DNA from: Actinopolymorpha alba DSM 45243
GTDB lineage: Bacteria > Actinomycetota > Actinomycetes > Propionibacteriales > Actinopolymorphaceae
Assembly: GCF_000373925.1 (NCBI RefSeq)
Contig: NZ_KB892707.1
Location: 1-64,000 of the forward strand
Direction: 5' to 3'
DNA length: 64,000 nt
Shown here: positions 1 to 8,378 of the stretch, piece by piece
How the letters are laid out: each line of letters opens with the position of its first letter
Position numbering within the stretch: position 1 is the stretch's first letter
Made by a program: the position numbers and the translations under genes
Notes under the pieces: model-generated
Databases searched by the model: none
Told to the model about the DNA's origin: nothing
What the model saw: only the letters and a program-made list of their open reading frames with translations

Positions 1-57
1 GGTTGTGAGTCGTCCGGTAAGCCATCCATAATGTGGACGGCTCGGGGTGAGTTTCGT

Positions 58-114
58 CGAACCTTGAGTAGATGACCAATTTCGGGTCGAGAGTGGGCAT
101 CTACTCAAGGTTCG
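58..114. repeat. 17-bp perfect inverted repeat
   Basis: The arms 58-74 (CGAACCTTGAGTAGATG) and 98-114 are exact reverse complements, separated by a 23-nt spacer. It could be a transcription end signal or the remnant of a small mobile element. No T-run follows either arm. Confidence 0.75.
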
Positions 115-300
115 GTCTGAGAGTCGGTCATCGCCAACCTCAGTAAGACCGTGGAAACTCCAGGGTGTTATAGCACCCCGGAAGCTCCACGATCTGAGCT
201 GGCCAGGCTCCCAGAATGAGGCAATGCGTACAGCAACGAATAGGCCTCGGTCGGGCTCGGGGATCGCTCACTATGCGAGCCGCTCGTCGAGGTCGTCGTC

Positions 301-348
301 ACTTGTTGGAGGAACGTCGGCAAAGAAGGCGACAATCCTCCAACAAGT
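301..348 (-). repeat. Hairpin, family B (conserved loop), copy 1
   Basis: The arms 301-313 and 336-348 form a perfect 13-bp stem around a 22-nt loop. The loop contains GTCGGCAAAGAAGGCGA, which matches the loop of the hairpin at 51576-51625 at all but two positions, although the stems differ. It lies 60 nt past the stop of the ABC permease gene on the minus strand. The second copy lies downstream of a minus-strand gene in the same orientation. Confidence 0.75.
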
Positions 349-375
349 CCCCAAGCCCGTGGCGCCAGCCGCAGA

Positions 376-405
376 GGCCGCGCGGACAGCCCTGTCCGCG
401 CGGCC
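376..405 (-). terminator. Terminator-like hairpin of the ABC operon
   Basis: A 13-bp perfect GC-rich stem (376-388 with 393-405) encloses a 4-nt loop and begins 3 nt after the permease stop codon. It has no U-tract, which is common for actinobacterial intrinsic terminators. Confidence 0.75.
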
Positions 406-407
406 GC

Positions 408-1193
408 CTATTCCCAGCGGAAGACCTTCGCGGCGATGCCGCTGGCGAGGACGGTACAGATGGCTAGGGCGGCGAGGTGGGCAAGGTTTGGTGCGTTCCC
501 TTGCCAGCCAGCGCTCAATGCCTCGACGGCCGAGCCGTAGGGCACGTACTCGCCGATCGTCGCGAGCACACCCGGCAGGTTGTCCCGCCCGCCGAGGCCA
601 CCCCCGAGCGCCATGGTGGCGAAGAACGTCACCAGACCGATGGCCACCGAGGAGTTCGCGGTGGGTGCGACGGCCGCGATCAGCATGCCGAGGGCGTACA
701 TCGCGGCCACCGTGAGCACCATCGCGAGGGCGGTGCCGGCCAGGTTGCCGGGCGCCACCACGCCGAGGGCACTGGCACCGATCACGAGCGCAAGGGCGGT
801 GCCGACGATCGTCTGGATCAGGCTCACGACCACCTGCGCGACGAGCACCATCGACGGCGCGGCCGGCGTGACGGCCAGCCGGCGCAGAACCCCCGTCGTG
901 CGGTAGCTGGCAAGGAACGACGGCATGTTCACGATGCCGATCAGGGCGACCATCATCGTCAGCGTCGACGGGATGACGAACGCGTTCATGGCGGAGACGC
1001 CGCCGAGTTCCGGGATGCGTTCGGTGCCGCCGGCCAGGCCACTCATCACCATGAGCAGCGTCGGCAGACCGAGCGGGATCACCAACCCGCCGGTGTCGCG
1101 TACGACCATCCGCAGCTCGTGCAGGATCAGCTGACCCCAGGCGGCCAGGCCGGGCCGGTCGCTCGCGATCGGGACGGACGTGGTGCTGGTCAT
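408..1193 (-). CDS. ABC-2 type transporter permease
   Basis: This is the membrane half of an ABC-2 exporter (DrrB/NodJ-like), 261 residues and about six hydrophobic segments. After a soluble N-terminus it has the typical helix near LILHELRMVVRDTGG and alternating hydrophobic stretches up to the C-terminus. Its ATG (1191-1193) overlaps the TGA of the ATPase gene by an ATGA junction, so the two are translationally coupled. Such pairs usually export drugs, lipids or antibiotics. The substrate cannot be told from sequence. A hairpin follows directly after the stop. Confidence 0.9.
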   Translation of the reverse strand: MTSTTSVPIASDRPGLAAWGQLILHELRMVVRDTGGLVIPLGLPTLLMVMSGLAGGTERIPELGGVSAMNAFVIPSTLTMMVALIGIVNMPSFLASYRTTGVLRRLAVTPAAPSMVLVAQVVVSLIQTIVGTALALVIGASALGVVAPGNLAGTALAMVLTVAAMYALGMLIAAVAPTANSSVAIGLVTFFATMALGGGLGGRDNLPGVLATIGEYVPYGSAVEALSAGWQGNAPNLAHLAALAICTVLASGIAAKVFRWE

Positions 1194-2164
1194 CGGGAGG
1201 CCTCCAGGTCGGTCCGAGAGTCTTCGTACGGGTCGCCGGGGAAATGGCCGCCTGGAGCTTCGTCGAGCGATCGCCCGGTCAGTGTGAGGAACGCGTCGTC
1301 CAGCGTCACCTGGCGTACCCGCGCGTCCGTCACCACGACGTCCTGACTGAGCAGGGCACGCGTCACGGTGTGGAGCAGGTTGCCCCTTCCCCTGATCACG
1401 ACATGCTCGCCGTCGATCCGTAGGCCGGTGACTTCCGGTAGGCCATTCAGCGCGGCCTGGTCGACAGCGCCCTGCGTACGAACCCGGACCTCCTGCTCGC
1501 CCTGCGCCCTCGCGATCAGCCCCTCCGGCGTGTCGAGGGCGACGATCTGGCCGCGATCGAGGACGGCGATGCGGTCACACAGGCGCTCGGCCTCCTCCAT
1601 GACGTGGGTGACGAGCACGATCGTCACGCCGCCGCGACGGATGCGGTCGATCAACTGCCAGGTCTCCCGCCGGGCCGCGGGGTCGAGACCGGTCGTGAGC
1701 TCGTCCAGGATCGCGATCCGTGGCCGGCCGACAAGAGCCAGCGCGATCGACAGGCGCTGCTGTTGGCCTCCGGACAGATCGTCGTAGAACGCCCGCCGCT
1801 TGTCGTGCAGGCCCAGATCGGCGAGCAGGCGGTCGGGATCGGCGCCCGTACGGTAAAAGCTGCGGTAGAGCTTGACGGCCTCACCGACCCGCACCTTTCC
1901 GGGCAGGGCGCCTTCCTGGAGCTGGCTGCCGAGCACCTGCCGGACCTTCACGCGGTCGCGCCACGGATCCAGGCCCATAACCCGCACCTGCCCGCTGTCG
2001 GGGCGGCGAAGGCCGGCGAGACATTCGACGGTGGTGGTCTTTCCGGCGCCGTTGCGGCCGAGAATGCCGAGGATCTCGCCCTTTTCCACGGCGAAGCTGA
2101 CGCCGTCCACGGCCACGTGTTCGCCGTACCGCTTGCGGAGGTTCTCCACGGAGATGACGGGCAT
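1190..2164 (-). CDS. ABC transporter ATP-binding protein
   Basis: This is the ATPase subunit that powers the neighbouring ABC-2 permease. Visible motifs are Walker A GRNGAGKTT (residues 36-44), the signature LSGGQQQR (130-137), Walker B RIAILDE (149-155) and the H-loop histidine (187). The C-terminal 100 residues resemble the DrrA-type tail. I chose the ATG at 2162-2164 because a GGAAAGGGA ribosome site precedes it and the protein then begins with MPVISVENLRKRYG. A longer frame to 2206 exists. The gene diverges from the two-component pair, whose regulator may control it. Confidence 0.92.
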   Translation of the reverse strand: MPVISVENLRKRYGEHVAVDGVSFAVEKGEILGILGRNGAGKTTTVECLAGLRRPDSGQVRVMGLDPWRDRVKVRQVLGSQLQEGALPGKVRVGEAVKLYRSFYRTGADPDRLLADLGLHDKRRAFYDDLSGGQQQRLSIALALVGRPRIAILDELTTGLDPAARRETWQLIDRIRRGGVTIVLVTHVMEEAERLCDRIAVLDRGQIVALDTPEGLIARAQGEQEVRVRTQGAVDQAALNGLPEVTGLRIDGEHVVIRGRGNLLHTVTRALLSQDVVVTDARVRQVTLDDAFLTLTGRSLDEAPGGHFPGDPYEDSRTDLEASR

Positions 2165-2221
2165 GCGGTCCCTTTCCGTGCGCGAGCACAGGTATTCGCT
2201 CGCCAACTAATGCGCTTCTTC

Positions 2222-2245
2222 TACCGTGCGGACTGCTCAACGGTA
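2222..2245. promoter_or_regulatory. Candidate operator between ABC and two-component genes
   Basis: TACCGT and ACGGTA form an inverted repeat separated by 12 bp in the divergent spacer. Its place between the efflux genes and a NarL-type response regulator makes it a candidate binding site. The function is inferred only. Confidence 0.35.
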
Positions 2246-2345
2246 TGAAGGGACGTCGCCGCGCGTCGCGTGCCAGAGGTCACGGTTTACGACCATGACT
2301 TCCGGCATATCCACCGTTGTTTAGGCGATCTCTTAGACTCCTGCG

Positions 2346-3488
2346 ATGACGACGAAGTCGCGGCTGGAGAATTGGGCCGCAGTCGCCGGCCTGGGTGTAT
2401 GCCTACTCGTCGGGGTTCCCGTCTGGGTTGGACACCTGAACTCCGTGAGAGTCACGAGCGGACCGTTCTGGCTGTGGAACGCACTCCACGTCGTCACCCT
2501 CGCCGCCATGATCGGGGTGTGGTGGGCCCTCGACAACAATCGGCGGGTCCTCCAACGCGTTTTCCTCGCGGTGCAGTTCGTCGCGGCGGCGACACTCGTC
2601 CTTCTCGACCGACAGCAGAGCCTCACCCCGACGCTGATGATCTTCACGGTCGCCAACGCGGCGATGTTCCTGGCCCACAGGACCACTGTCGCCCTGACCG
2701 CCGCCAACGTCGCGATCATTGCCGTCGCGGCACTCCTGCGGGAAGCCAACCTGACCAGCTTCCTCCTCGTCCCCTCTCTCTACGGCATGCTGCAGGTGAT
2801 GATCGTGCTGTCGACGTGGAGCGAACAGCGGGAAAAACACGCCACCGCGCAGTTGGCGCTCGCCCACACCAGGTTGCGCAGCGCGAGTGTCCTGCTGGCC
2901 GAATCCAGTCAGGCTCGGGAACGGCTCCGGATCGCCCGGGAGCTGCACGACCTGCTCGGCCACAAGCTGACCGCGCTCGCCCTGGAACTGGAGACCGCCA
3001 CGCACCAGAGCACACCGCCGGCCACCGAACACGTCACCAGGGCGCGACAACTCGCCAAGGAACTCCTCACCGACGTCCGCGCGACGGTGAGCGAACTCCG
3101 GTCGAGACCACCCGAGCTTCGGGCGGCCCTCGACACGCTCGTGGCCGACATTCCCCGCCCTCGGGTGCACGTCCGCGTCCACGATGCCGTCGAACTCGAT
3201 GAGCAAGCGATCACGACCCTGATCCGCTGCGCACAGGAGGTCATCACCAACGCGATCCGGCATTCGGAGGCGGAGAACCTCTGGATCGACATCGACGAGT
3301 CGCCCGACCACCAGATCGTCCTGAACGCCCGAGACGACGGGTGCGGTGCGTCGCTCTTGAAGCTCGGCAACGGGCTGACCGGACTCCGTGAGCGGATCGA
3401 GCAGCTTGGCGGCACCGTGGCGTTCGACACCCGGGAGGGGTTCGCCGTCCGCGCACAGATCCCGTCCGCTCGGGTGGTCGCCTCATGA
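2346..3488 (+). CDS. Sensor histidine kinase (HisKA_3 type)
   Basis: The protein has 380 residues. The N-terminal 155 residues hold about five membrane helices with almost no extracellular loop. A linker helix follows, then the dimerisation/phosphoacceptor segment ARELHDLLGH with His201, and a C-terminal HATPase domain with an N-box near EVITNAIRHSEAEN and a G-rich lid. This is the NarX/DesK-like family that senses membrane or drug stress. Its TGA overlaps the ATG of the response regulator. It diverges from an ABC efflux pair, a common arrangement for self-regulated drug export, so that pair is the likely target. The signal is unknown. Confidence 0.93.
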   Translation: MTTKSRLENWAAVAGLGVCLLVGVPVWVGHLNSVRVTSGPFWLWNALHVVTLAAMIGVWWALDNNRRVLQRVFLAVQFVAAATLVLLDRQQSLTPTLMIFTVANAAMFLAHRTTVALTAANVAIIAVAALLREANLTSFLLVPSLYGMLQVMIVLSTWSEQREKHATAQLALAHTRLRSASVLLAESSQARERLRIARELHDLLGHKLTALALELETATHQSTPPATEHVTRARQLAKELLTDVRATVSELRSRPPELRAALDTLVADIPRPRVHVRVHDAVELDEQAITTLIRCAQEVITNAIRHSEAENLWIDIDESPDHQIVLNARDDGCGASLLKLGNGLTGLRERIEQLGGTVAFDTREGFAVRAQIPSARVVAS

Positions 3489-4198
3489 TCCGCGTGTGTG
3501 TCACCGACGACCAGACGTTGGTACGCCAGGGGATCCTCAGCCTGCTGCGACTCGCCGACGACGTGATGGTCGTGGCCGAGGCCAGCGACGGAGACGAGTC
3601 GCTGGCGGCGATCGGCCGCCACCAGGTGGACGTGCTGCTCCTCGACCTGCGAATGCCGGGCCGGGACGGGATCGCGACGCTGGAGGCGCTCCAGGAACGC
3701 GGCATCGAGGTGCCGACGCTGGTGCTGACGACGTTCGACGACGACGAGCTGGTCCTTCGGGCGCTGCGGGCCGGGGCACGGGGCTACCTACTGAAGGACG
3801 TCACCCTCGGCCAACTTGTCGGGGCAATCCGGACGCTGGCGGGCGGCGGCACGCTCGTCCAGCCCGCGCTGACCGAACGCCTGCTTCGGGCGGTGAACGC
3901 GCTCCCCGGTGGTTACCCGGCATGGGCTACCCCGACGGGGACCGACCCGGCCATCGCCCACCCGATCGACGACCTCCCGCCTCCGGTACCACTGACCAGC
4001 CGGGAGCTGGAGATCCTGCGCCTGCTCGCCGGCGGCTTCAACAACCGCGAGATCGCCGACGCGATGTACCTCGCCGAAGGGACGGTGAAGAACCACGTCT
4101 CCAGCGTGCTGGCGAAGCTGCACGTCCGCGATCGCACCCGCGCGGTGCTGCGCGCCCTCCACCTCGGGCTGCTGACGGAGCGACCACCGGGCAGGTAG
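3485..4198 (+). CDS. Response regulator, NarL/FixJ family
   Basis: The protein has 237 residues. The receiver domain carries acidic residues D8 and D9, phosphoacceptor D54 (LLLDLRMPG) and the switch lysine in LLKDVTLGQL. A linker of about 40 residues is followed by a LuxR-type helix-turn-helix (TSRELEILRLLAGGFNNREIA, then EGTVKNHVSSVLAKL). It is coupled to the kinase gene by an ATGA overlap. It probably binds near the divergent promoter region and controls the ABC exporter. The linker is longer than usual. Confidence 0.94.
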   Translation: MIRVCVTDDQTLVRQGILSLLRLADDVMVVAEASDGDESLAAIGRHQVDVLLLDLRMPGRDGIATLEALQERGIEVPTLVLTTFDDDELVLRALRAGARGYLLKDVTLGQLVGAIRTLAGGGTLVQPALTERLLRAVNALPGGYPAWATPTGTDPAIAHPIDDLPPPVPLTSRELEILRLLAGGFNNREIADAMYLAEGTVKNHVSSVLAKLHVRDRTRAVLRALHLGLLTERPPGR

Positions 4199-4260
4199 CC
4201 TCCCTCGCGTCTGAGCTAGCGTCTTCCGGACAACAGAAGCGATGCTTGACGCCAGCGCGG

Positions 4261-4274
4261 TGGAAACGTTGCCA
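4261..4274. promoter_or_regulatory. LacI-family (cre-like) operator
   Basis: TGGAAACGTTGCCA fits the LacI/CcpA-type operator pattern TGNAANCGNTNNCA at every fixed position and is a near-perfect palindrome. It sits 50 bp before the alpha-mannosidase start. A LacI-type sugar repressor is the likely binder, but none is encoded in this window. Confidence 0.55.
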
Positions 4275-4323
4275 CGCAGCCCGGCGCCAGGTGACTGCTA
4301 CCGGTTCCTCGGAGGATCGATCT

Positions 4324-7300
4324 ATGCACGACGACCACCGCCTGGTAGAGGCACGGTTGGAACGCGCTCTCCGGCAGCGCCTCCGCCCCGCCGTCTACGG
4401 CGACACCGTCCCGCTCGACATCGAGGTGTGGCACGCGCCGGGTGAGCCGGTGCCGGTCAGCGAGGCACTCGCTGCCGACTACAAGCCGGCATCCCTGGGT
4501 GACAAGTGGGGTCCGCCGTGGGGCACCAGCTGGTTCCGCCTGACCGGGCAGGTCCCGCAGGAGTGGGACGGCAAGCGGGTGGAGGCCGTCCTCGACCTGG
4601 GCTTCGGCGGTGGGCCCGGCTTCTCTGCCGAGGGCCTCGCCTACACCCCCGACGGTGAGCCCATCAAGGGCCTCAACCCCGACAACATCTACGTACCCCT
4701 CGCGGGGCTCGTGTCCGGTGGTGCCTCCCAGTCGGATGGCGCGAAGGCCACGGGCGGCTCGGCGTTCCAGATCTACCTCGAGGCGGCGGCCAACCCGACG
4801 GTGATCGAGTGGCCGTCGTTCGAGCCTTCCGACCTCGGCGACAAGGACACCGCCGGCACCGACCCGATCTACGAGATCAGGCGGGCCGAGCTCGCGGTCT
4901 TCCACCTCGACGTCTGGAACCTCCTCCTCGACATCGAGGTCATCGGCGGCCTGATGAAGGAGCTGCCCGAGGACCTGCCGCGGCGTTCGGAGATTCTGCG
5001 CGCGCTGGAGCGGTCCCTCGACGCGCTCGACTACGACGACATCCCTGGCACCGCCGCCGCTGCCCGCGCGCAGCTCGCGACGGTGCTCGCCAAGCCGGCG
5101 TACGCCAGCGCACACCAGATCTCGGCGGTTGGTCACGCGCACATCGACTCGGCCTGGCTGTGGCCGCTGCGCGAAACCGTCCGCAAGGTGGCCCGTACCA
5201 TCTCCAACGTCACGACGCTGGCGGCCGACCACCCCGACTTCCGGTTCGCGTTCTCGCAGGCCCAGCAGCACGCGTGGATGAAGGAACACCACCCGAAGGT
5301 CTGGACGCGCCTTAAGGACGCGGTGGCCACGGGGCAGATCATCCCGATCGGCGGCATGTGGGTCGAGTCCGACAGCAACATGCCGGGCGGTGAGGCGATG
5401 GCCCGGCAGTTCATCCACGGCAAGCGGTTCTTCCTCGACGAGTACGGCATCGAGACCGAGGTCGTCTGGCTGCCCGACTCCTTCGGGTATTCCGCCGCGA
5501 TGCCGCAGCTGGTGAAGCTGTCGGGGTCGAAGTGGTTCCTCACCCAGAAGATCTCCTGGAACCAGACGAACAAGTTCCCCCACCACACCTTCTGGTGGGA
5601 GGGCATCGACGGGACCCGGGTCTTCACCCACTTCCCGCCGGCCGACACCTACAACGGCCAGCTGGTCGCGCCGGAGCTCTCCCGGGCCGAGCGCAACTAC
5701 CAGGACAAGGGCGGCGGCACGATCTCGCTGCTGCCGTTCGGTCACGGCGACGGTGGTGGCGGCCCCACCCGCGAGATGCTCGCACGCGCGGAGCGGTTGG
5801 CCGACCTCGAGTCCTCCCCGCAGGTGCGGATCGAGCACCCGGTGAAGTTCTTCGAGGACGCGCACGCCGAGTACACCAACGCGCCGGTGTGGGTCGGTGA
5901 GCTGTACCTCGAGCTGCACCGTGCGACGTTCACCTCGCAGGCCAAGACCAAGCAGGGCAACCGCCGCAGCGAGCATCTGCTGCGCGAGGCCGAGCTGTGG
6001 TCGGCGGCGGCCGCACTGGCGGGCACGCTGGAGTACCCATACGCCGACCTTGACCGGATCTGGAAGGCCGTCCTGCTCAACCAGTTCCACGACATCCTGC
6101 CGGGCAGCTCGATCCGGTGGGTGCACCGTGAGGCGGAGGAGACGTACGCCCGACTCGCGGTCGAACTCGAGGCGATCATCGGCCGGGCGCAGGCGGCGCT
6201 GGCCGGTGAGGGCAGCGAGACCGTGGTCTTCAACGCGGCCCCGCACGACCGGGCCGGCGTACCCGCTCTTGGTGCGGCGGTCCAGGGCCGCTCGCACGCG
6301 CCGGAGGTCAAGGTCAGCCAGGACGGCTCGAACGTCGTCCTCGACAACGGCCTGCTCCGCGTCACGATCGACGAGCGCGGCCTGCTCACCTCGGTCTACG
6401 AGGTCGAGTCGGAGCGGGAGGCGATCGCGCCGGGCGCCGCGGGCAACCTGCTGCAACTCCACGTTGACACCCCGAACGTCTGGGACGCCTGGGACGTCGA
6501 CCCCTTCTACCGCAACAAGGTCAAGGACCTGACGGACGTCGACAGCATCGACGTGGTCAGCGCGACGCCGGAGGAGGTCGTGGTCGCGATCACGCGGTCG
6601 TTCGGCTCGTCGCGGATCGTGCAGACCATCCGGGTACGCGCCGGCGAGTGCCAAGTCAACATTGACAACGAGATCGACTGGCACGAGAAGGAGAAGTTCC
6701 TCAAGGCCGCGTTCCCGCTCGACGTCCGTGCCGACCAGTCGGCGTCTGAGACGCAGTTCGGGCACCTCTTCCGGGCAACCCACACCAACACCTCGTGGGA
6801 GAACGCGAAGTTCGAGATCTGCGCGCACCGGTGGATCCACGTCGGTGAGCCGGGGTACGGGCACGCGGTCGTCAACAACTCCACGTACGGCCACGACGTG
6901 ACCCGTACCGTCCGCGAGGACGGCGGCACCACGACGACCGTGCGGCTGTCGCTGCTGCGGGCGCCGCGGGTGCCCGACCCGGTGACCGACCAGGGCATCC
7001 ACCACCTGTCGTACGCCCTGGTGCCGGGTGCTGGCATTCCCGAGGCGGTCGAGGAGGGCTACCGGATCAACCTGCCGGCACGGACCGTGACCGGTGCGGC
7101 CGGAGTCGCCCCGCTCGTCGAGGTCGACAACCCCGCCGTCGTGGTCGAGGCCGTCAAGCTGGCCGACGACCAGTCCGGCGATGTCGTCGTACGCCTGTAC
7201 GAAGCGCACGGCGGCCGGGCGAAGGCGCGGCTCACCACGTCGTTCGAGCTTGCCTCCGCGCAGGAGACCGACCTGCTCGAGCGGGCCCTGGCAGACCGCG

Positions 7301-7374
7301 AGGTCTCTGACGGTGGGGTCGCCCTGGCCCTGCGGCCGTTCCAGGTCCTCACCCTGAGGTTGAAGCGCGCCTGA
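4324..7374 (+). CDS. Alpha-mannosidase, GH38
   Basis: This 1016-residue glycoside hydrolase family 38 enzyme would cleave alpha-mannosides with retention, using a zinc ion. Key residues are visible: the zinc motif GHAHIDSAWLWP (His273 and Asp275), the nucleophile Asp385 in WLPDSFGYS, and the distal zinc ligand His589 in NQFHDILPGSS. An N-terminal beta domain and a long C-terminal beta-rich half complete the usual layout. No signal peptide is seen, so it is probably cytoplasmic. The ATG at 4324 follows GGAGGA at 4311-4316. The open frame extends upstream to 3388 but that part is a shadow of the two-component genes. It stands alone, with a LacI-type site upstream and a hairpin downstream. Confidence 0.95.
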   Translation: MHDDHRLVEARLERALRQRLRPAVYGDTVPLDIEVWHAPGEPVPVSEALAADYKPASLGDKWGPPWGTSWFRLTGQVPQEWDGKRVEAVLDLGFGGGPGFSAEGLAYTPDGEPIKGLNPDNIYVPLAGLVSGGASQSDGAKATGGSAFQIYLEAAANPTVIEWPSFEPSDLGDKDTAGTDPIYEIRRAELAVFHLDVWNLLLDIEVIGGLMKELPEDLPRRSEILRALERSLDALDYDDIPGTAAAARAQLATVLAKPAYASAHQISAVGHAHIDSAWLWPLRETVRKVARTISNVTTLAADHPDFRFAFSQAQQHAWMKEHHPKVWTRLKDAVATGQIIPIGGMWVESDSNMPGGEAMARQFIHGKRFFLDEYGIETEVVWLPDSFGYSAAMPQLVKLSGSKWFLTQKISWNQTNKFPHHTFWWEGIDGTRVFTHFPPADTYNGQLVAPELSRAERNYQDKGGGTISLLPFGHGDGGGGPTREMLARAERLADLESSPQVRIEHPVKFFEDAHAEYTNAPVWVGELYLELHRATFTSQAKTKQGNRRSEHLLREAELWSAAAALAGTLEYPYADLDRIWKAVLLNQFHDILPGSSIRWVHREAEETYARLAVELEAIIGRAQAALAGEGSETVVFNAAPHDRAGVPALGAAVQGRSHAPEVKVSQDGSNVVLDNGLLRVTIDERGLLTSVYEVESEREAIAPGAAGNLLQLHVDTPNVWDAWDVDPFYRNKVKDLTDVDSIDVVSATPEEVVVAITRSFGSSRIVQTIRVRAGECQVNIDNEIDWHEKEKFLKAAFPLDVRADQSASETQFGHLFRATHTNTSWENAKFEICAHRWIHVGEPGYGHAVVNNSTYGHDVTRTVREDGGTTTTVRLSLLRAPRVPDPVTDQGIHHLSYALVPGAGIPEAVEEGYRINLPARTVTGAAGVAPLVEVDNPAVVVEAVKLADDQSGDVVVRLYEAHGGRAKARLTTSFELASAQETDLLERALADREVSDGGVALALRPFQVLTLRLKRA

Positions 7375-7387
7375 CGGGCCTTGCTTC

Positions 7388-7427
7388 GGGCCGCGCGGGC
7401 AGCAACGAGAGTTTGCCCGCGCGGCCC
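7388..7427 (+). terminator. Terminator-like hairpin after alpha-mannosidase
   Basis: A perfect 14-bp stem (7388-7401 with 7414-7427, GGGCCGCGCGGGCA) with a 12-nt loop starts 14 nt after the stop codon. Confidence 0.75.
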
Positions 7428-7461
7428 TCGGGGTTTGAAGGGCTGCGCGCGCCCTGGGCGT

Positions 7462-7547
7462 AATGATCACGTTTACGTGGTCATTACCCGCTTCACATGG
7501 CACTGGTGCCGCGCGAGGTGGGTAATGACCACGTAAACGTGATCATT
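7462..7547. promoter_or_regulatory. 28-bp inverted repeat made of two pseudo-palindromes
   Basis: The arms 7462-7489 and 7520-7547 are perfect 28-bp reverse complements with a 30-nt spacer. Each arm is itself nearly palindromic (AATGATCACGT, TT, ACGTGGTCATT), giving four AATGAYCACGT half-sites. The centres are 62 bp apart, about six helical turns, so proteins bound at both would face the same side. It lies upstream of the GntR gene and could be a paired operator for it. A cruciform or 3'-end role is the alternative. Confidence 0.6.
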
Positions 7548-7595
7548 CCGGGCCCCTTTCCGACAGCGGACGCGAAGGACTGAGTCCGCCCAAGG

Positions 7596-7606
7596 TTGTG
7601 ACACAA
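7596..7606. promoter_or_regulatory. FCD-GntR type operator
   Basis: TTGTGACACAA is a perfect 11-bp palindrome of the TTGT-N-ACAA kind bound by FCD/VanR-type GntR repressors. It lies just before the regulator's start codon, so autoregulation is likely. Confidence 0.5.
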
Positions 7607-7613
7607 TCCCGCC

Positions 7614-8378
7614 ATGCATGCGGCGAACCAGGCGATCTCTGAGCAGGTGGCGGAGGCGCTGCGTGCCGAGCTGCTCGACGGCGCGCTGGCGCCGGGTTCG
7701 CACCTTTCGGAGGAGCAGCTGGCCGAGCGGTTCGGTGTCGGGCGCTACACCGTCCGGTCCGCGCTGCGCAGCCTGGTGACCGCCGGCCTGCTCGTCCACG
7801 AACGCCATCGCGGCGCGTTCGTCCCCGAGCTCTCCCGAGCGCGCATTGATGAGCTGTTCACCTACCGTTCCGTCGTCGAGCTGGGTAGTCTCCGCCTCGC
7901 GCTCGAACGCGGACATGATCTCCGCCCAGTCGAGCGGGCCGTCATCGAGCTCGAACGCGTCGACCCGGCGGGCGAGGCTCACCGCCACGTCGCCTGGCAC
8001 GAGGTGACGGCGGCTCACCGGGCAGTTCACCACGCGATCGTGGCAGCGGCCGGTAACCCTCGCCTGGTCGCCGCGTACGCCGCGTGTGAGGACGAGCTGC
8101 AGTTCCTGCTGGCGTTCATCCGTCCGGAGTTCAGGGCGGGGCGGCTCGCCCGGCTGCACCGTGACCTGCTGAACCGCCTTGGTTCGGGCATCGCGGGGGC
8201 ACAGGCCGCGCTCGCCGCCGACCTGGAGGTGGGCCGGCAGGGTTTGGTACGCGCACTCGACCGTTCGACGCTCGTACGCCCGACTCCGCACCCGCGGCCG
8301 GTGGACGGACACAGCCGCCCGCCGCTTGGCACCAAGAAGCTGGAACATCCTTCTGTACAAGGGAGATCCGTCAGATGA
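7614..8378 (+). CDS. GntR family regulator, FCD subfamily
   Basis: The protein has 254 residues. The N-terminal winged helix (about residues 8-70, with [20 protein letters not shown]) is typical of GntR. The C-terminal FCD helical domain carries the expected metal/ligand histidines (for example in [10 protein letters not shown]). A low-complexity tail of about 40 residues ends the protein. The stop overlaps the start of the hydroxy-acid oxidase gene by ATGA, so it probably controls that gene in response to a 2-hydroxy acid such as lactate, as LldR does. Palindromes at 7462-7547 and 7596-7606 are candidate operators. Confidence 0.9.
   Translation: MHAANQAISEQVAEALRAELLDGALAPGSHLSEEQLAERFGVGRYTVRSALRSLVTAGLLVHERHRGAFVPELSRARIDELFTYRSVVELGSLRLALERGHDLRPVERAVIELERVDPAGEAHRHVAWHEVTAAHRAVHHAIVAAAGNPRLVAAYAACEDELQFLLAFIRPEFRAGRLARLHRDLLNRLGSGIAGAQAALAADLEVGRQGLVRALDRSTLVRPTPHPRPVDGHSRPPLGTKKLEHPSVQGRSVR

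Larger units (their letters stand above)
1..407. other. Non-coding, hairpin-rich spacer at window start
   Basis: No credible gene is seen here; the short plus-strand frames are shadows. The stretch is filled with inverted repeats: 58-114, 150-191, 301-348 and 376-405, listed separately where strong. The 150-191 hairpin is imperfect, with a 6-nt loop TTATAG. All of them lie downstream of the minus-strand ABC permease gene, so they may belong to its 3' region. What lies before base 1 is unknown. Confidence 0.7.

Noticed and set aside
58-114. Terminal inverted repeats of an insertion sequence
   Set aside because: The arms are only 23 nt apart with no gene between, and no transposase remnant or target duplication was seen.
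3388-4323. N-terminal extension of the mannosidase frame
   Set aside because: It overlaps the kinase and response regulator genes out of frame and lacks hydrolase features.
4216-7503. A 1095-codon open frame on the minus strand opposite the alpha-mannosidase
   Set aside because: It mirrors the GH38 gene, is rich in Arg/Asp/Val/Leu without domain sense, and comes from GC-biased codon positions of the real gene.
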